This document shows positions 43,509 to 45,507 of a DNA stretch of 45,507 nt, piece after piece; positions within the stretch are counted from its first letter, which is position 1; each line of letters begins with the position of its first letter. A program made the position numbers and the translations under genes. A model generated the notes under the pieces. The model was not told where the DNA came from and made no database searches. It saw only the letters and a list, made by a program, of their open reading frames with translations. Source of the stretch: JAQVOO01 sp964524755. Lineage in GTDB: Bacteria > Spirochaetota > Spirochaetia > Sphaerochaetales > Sphaerochaetaceae. Where the stretch lies: positions 1-45,507 of the forward strand of contig CAZGDR010000009.1 of assembly GCA_964524755.1 (NCBI GenBank), read 5' to 3'.

Positions 43509-45464
43509 ATGGCAGAAAAAGATCACGATTGTCAAGACAATCAAAAATACACGAGCAAAGGTAAGCCTTGCCCCGAGAAAGAACCGGGAATTCATAAAGA
43601 GAGCGGAAAGTTTTCTATTTTTGGGAAACGCTTCAAATTTTCATTTTGGTATTTCCTCTTCATTATCTTGGCAATGTTGCTTATTAACAGTTTTTTTGCC
43701 CGTAGTACCAATGTAACTGCTGTCGATTATAATCAATTCAAAGACATGATTAGATCGGGTAATATCGTACGTGTTGAAATACAACAAGATTCTTATATTG
43801 GCTATACGGTAAGCCGCGAGCAAGTTGTTCAAACAATGCAAAATAATGGCCTACAACAAAGCGCCCCTACCGTCCAATCCTTTTCAACCTATGCGGTAAA
43901 CGACCCCTCTTTTATTCCTCTCTTAGACGAGACCGGGACTGAATATTATGCTACAGCTCCTGTACAACCGAGTCTTTTCACGACGCTTCTAGGGTACATT
44001 ATACCGTTGGTATTCTTCTTGGTAATCTGGCGGTTCGTTTTTGCAAAAATGGGGCAAGGTGGAGGACAGGGAGTCCTCTCTTTCAACCAGAACAAAGCTA
44101 AGATTGTAGCTGAAGGCGATACCGGCATCCGCTTTAAAGACGTCGCCGGGGTAGATGAAAGTAAGTTTGAACTTGAAGAAGTTGTTGACTTCCTCCAGAA
44201 TCCTAAAAAATATACAGAGATTGGAGGCAAGATTCCCAAGGGGGTCTTACTCGTAGGTCCTCCAGGTACAGGAAAAACCATGTTAGCCAAAGCAGTAGCA
44301 GGAGAAGCCGCTGTCCCCTTCTTCCGGATGAGTGGAGCTGACTTTGTTGAAATGTTCGTTGGTGTTGGAGCTGCTCGTGTCCGTGATCTTTTTCGCCAAG
44401 CTCGCGAAAAATCTCCTTGTATTATCTTCATTGATGAAATTGATGCTATCGGTAGAACCCGTAGTCATGCCAGCATGGGGGGCAATGATGAACGTGAACA
44501 GACCTTAAACCAACTTTTAGTTGAGATGGATGGTTTTGATTCTCGTACCGGTGTCATTATTTTAGCGGCTACTAACCGACCAGAAGTCTTAGATCAGGCT
44601 CTTTTACGCCCAGGCCGTTTTGATCGCCAAATCTTAGTCGACAAGCCCGATCTAGACGGACGTCATGCTATTCTTAAGATTCACACCAGAGATATAAAAT
44701 TATCTGACGAAGTAGATTTACATAAGATTGCCCAATCAGCAGCAGGTTTAGCTGGTGCTGATTTAGCTAATATTGCTAATGAAGCGGCCCTCATGGCTGT
44801 CCGAGCAGGACGTAAGAGTGTTATTCAAGTTGATTTTGAAGAGGCCATTGAGAAATCGGTAGCTGGTCTCCAGCGTAAAAGTCGTATCCTCAATGAAGAT
44901 GAACGCAAGAAGGTTGCCTACCATGAATCTGGTCATGCTTTAACTGCTCATATGACTAAGGGAGCTCCACCAGTTTCTAAAATATCTATCATACCGCGTG
45001 GTCTAGGTGCTTTAGGGTACACCTTACAGTACCCTACCGAAGATAGGTTCCTGATGAGTGAGAGTGAGCTGTTAGGCAATATTGATACCCTACTCGGGGG
45101 ACGTGCAGCTGAAGAGCTCATCTTTGGTGAAATTTCAACAGGTGCTGGCAATGATATTTCTCGCGCCAGTGATTTGGTTCGTCGCATGATAACTGAGTTT
45201 GGAATGAGTGAGCGCTATAGAAATATTACCCTTCCTTCTACAACTAGCCAAGGTTTTGGTGGCACACGTGAATATTCAGAAGTTGCCCAAGAATATATTG
45301 ATAGCGAAACAGCAAGAATTGTTAACTCACGTTATCAGGAAGTTTTAGCTAAGTTGAAAGCTAACCAAGAACTGCTGGAAGAAATAACAACAATCCTCTT
45401 AGAGAAAGAAGTTATCGATGGAGAAGAGTTCAAGAGACTTGCACAAAATGTGGTTGTTGCGTAA
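43509..45464 (+). CDS. ftsH: ATP-dependent zinc metalloprotease FtsH
   Basis: A 651-residue inner-membrane AAA+ protease that degrades membrane and regulatory proteins. A cytoplasmic N-terminal stretch of about 43 residues, longer than usual, precedes membrane helix 1 (44-62). A periplasmic part with a beta core follows, then helix 2 (about 157-178). The AAA domain has Walker A GPPGTGKT (250-257), Walker B IIFIDEID (305-312) and the SRH LLRPGRFDRQI. The zinc site is HESGH (472-476), with a later Asp ligand region SRASDLVRRM. The ATG has GAGG five bases upstream. It is divergent from the SDR gene. Confidence 0.97.
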   Translation: MAEKDHDCQDNQKYTSKGKPCPEKEPGIHKESGKFSIFGKRFKFSFWYFLFIILAMLLINSFFARSTNVTAVDYNQFKDMIRSGNIVRVEIQQDSYIGYTVSREQVVQTMQNNGLQQSAPTVQSFSTYAVNDPSFIPLLDETGTEYYATAPVQPSLFTTLLGYIIPLVFFLVIWRFVFAKMGQGGGQGVLSFNQNKAKIVAEGDTGIRFKDVAGVDESKFELEEVVDFLQNPKKYTEIGGKIPKGVLLVGPPGTGKTMLAKAVAGEAAVPFFRMSGADFVEMFVGVGAARVRDLFRQAREKSPCIIFIDEIDAIGRTRSHASMGGNDEREQTLNQLLVEMDGFDSRTGVIILAATNRPEVLDQALLRPGRFDRQILVDKPDLDGRHAILKIHTRDIKLSDEVDLHKIAQSAAGLAGADLANIANEAALMAVRAGRKSVIQVDFEEAIEKSVAGLQRKSRILNEDERKKVAYHESGHALTAHMTKGAPPVSKISIIPRGLGALGYTLQYPTEDRFLMSESELLGNIDTLLGGRAAEELIFGEISTGAGNDISRASDLVRRMITEFGMSERYRNITLPSTTSQGFGGTREYSEVAQEYIDSETARIVNSRYQEVLAKLKANQELLEEITTILLEKEVIDGEEFKRLAQNVVVA

Positions 45465-45474
45465 TCTATAATCT

Positions 45475-45507
45475 ATGATTCGTAAACCAATTGAAGATGA
45501 ATTTTTA
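45475..45507 (+). CDS. Possible start of the next gene, truncated by the window edge
   Basis: An ATG at 45475, ten bases after the ftsH stop, opens a frame (MIRKPIEDEFL) that runs off the right edge. No ribosome site is seen; TATAAT stands two bases before the ATG, too close for a normal -10 of this start. A start further right is possible. Eleven codons do not allow identification. Confidence 0.3.
   Translation, partial: MIRKPIEDEFL

Noticed and set aside
43407..43595. N-terminal hydrophobic extension of the SDR
   Set aside because: It crosses the divergent promoter region and precedes the canonical Rossmann start MKLDNAVIIVTG; no SDR of this group has it.
45467..45472. Perfect TATAAT just after ftsH as a promoter for the next gene
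   Set aside because: It lies two bases before the only early ATG and has no convincing -35; it cannot be tied to a start inside the window.

Overview
The window is a densely packed, about 45.5 kb stretch of a chromosome from a bacterium with an outer membrane. It encodes small outer-membrane beta-barrels, a TolC-like channel, an MsbA-like exporter and FtsH. The overall gene style (overlapping operons, KamA/EpmB-type EF-P modification, ECF transporter, NtrC-type regulator) fits a spirochaete of the Sphaerochaeta/Treponema type best. That placement is an inference from protein likeness, not a proven taxonomy. Two 100-N runs (15661-15760 and 21110-21209) show that this is a scaffold with unresolved gaps. 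No rRNA, tRNA, CRISPR, prophage or insertion sequence was seen, and no gene-free stretch exceeds 300 bases.

Layout. (1) 1-8320, minus strand: DEAD-box helicase, ABC exporter, PlsC-type acyltransferase, a complete ECF vitamin transporter (A, T, S) and guaA, which runs off the left edge; nearly all genes overlap or abut. (2) 8348-16239, minus: mnmE, mnmG, rsmG, uppP, ftsK and a class IV aminotransferase, a tRNA-modification/ribosome/cell-envelope/division operon. (3) 16323-19031: epmA and efp (plus) convergent with epmB (minus), a complete set for beta-lysylation of elongation factor P. (4) 19138-20439: an MFS carrier, with a bidirectional terminator. (5) 20487-28286, minus: three paralogous small outer-membrane proteins, an unknown membrane protein, a PhnP-like hydrolase, polA, coaE and a repeat-rich anchored periplasmic protein of unknown function. 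(6) 28469-35219: nadE, UPF0316 and VTT-family membrane proteins, a small cupin (plus), an RlmD-like RNA methyltransferase and an M3 peptidase. (7) 35276-42466, minus: a TolC/HlyD/MacB efflux operon that ends with its own histidine kinase and sigma-54 activator, preceded by a -24/-12 promoter and inverted repeats. (8) 42666-45464: a pteridine-reductase-like SDR and a divergent ftsH with overlapping -35 boxes.

The most notable points are a putative self-regulating sigma-54 efflux operon, a recurrent promoter arrangement that places the -10 box 6-7 bases before the ATG (predicted leaderless mRNAs), the repeat-rich membrane-anchored protein, and the asymmetric ECF ATPase. Several starts were reassigned to GTG or TTG codons by Shine-Dalgarno position. 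Everything is read by eye from the sequence; no database search was run.
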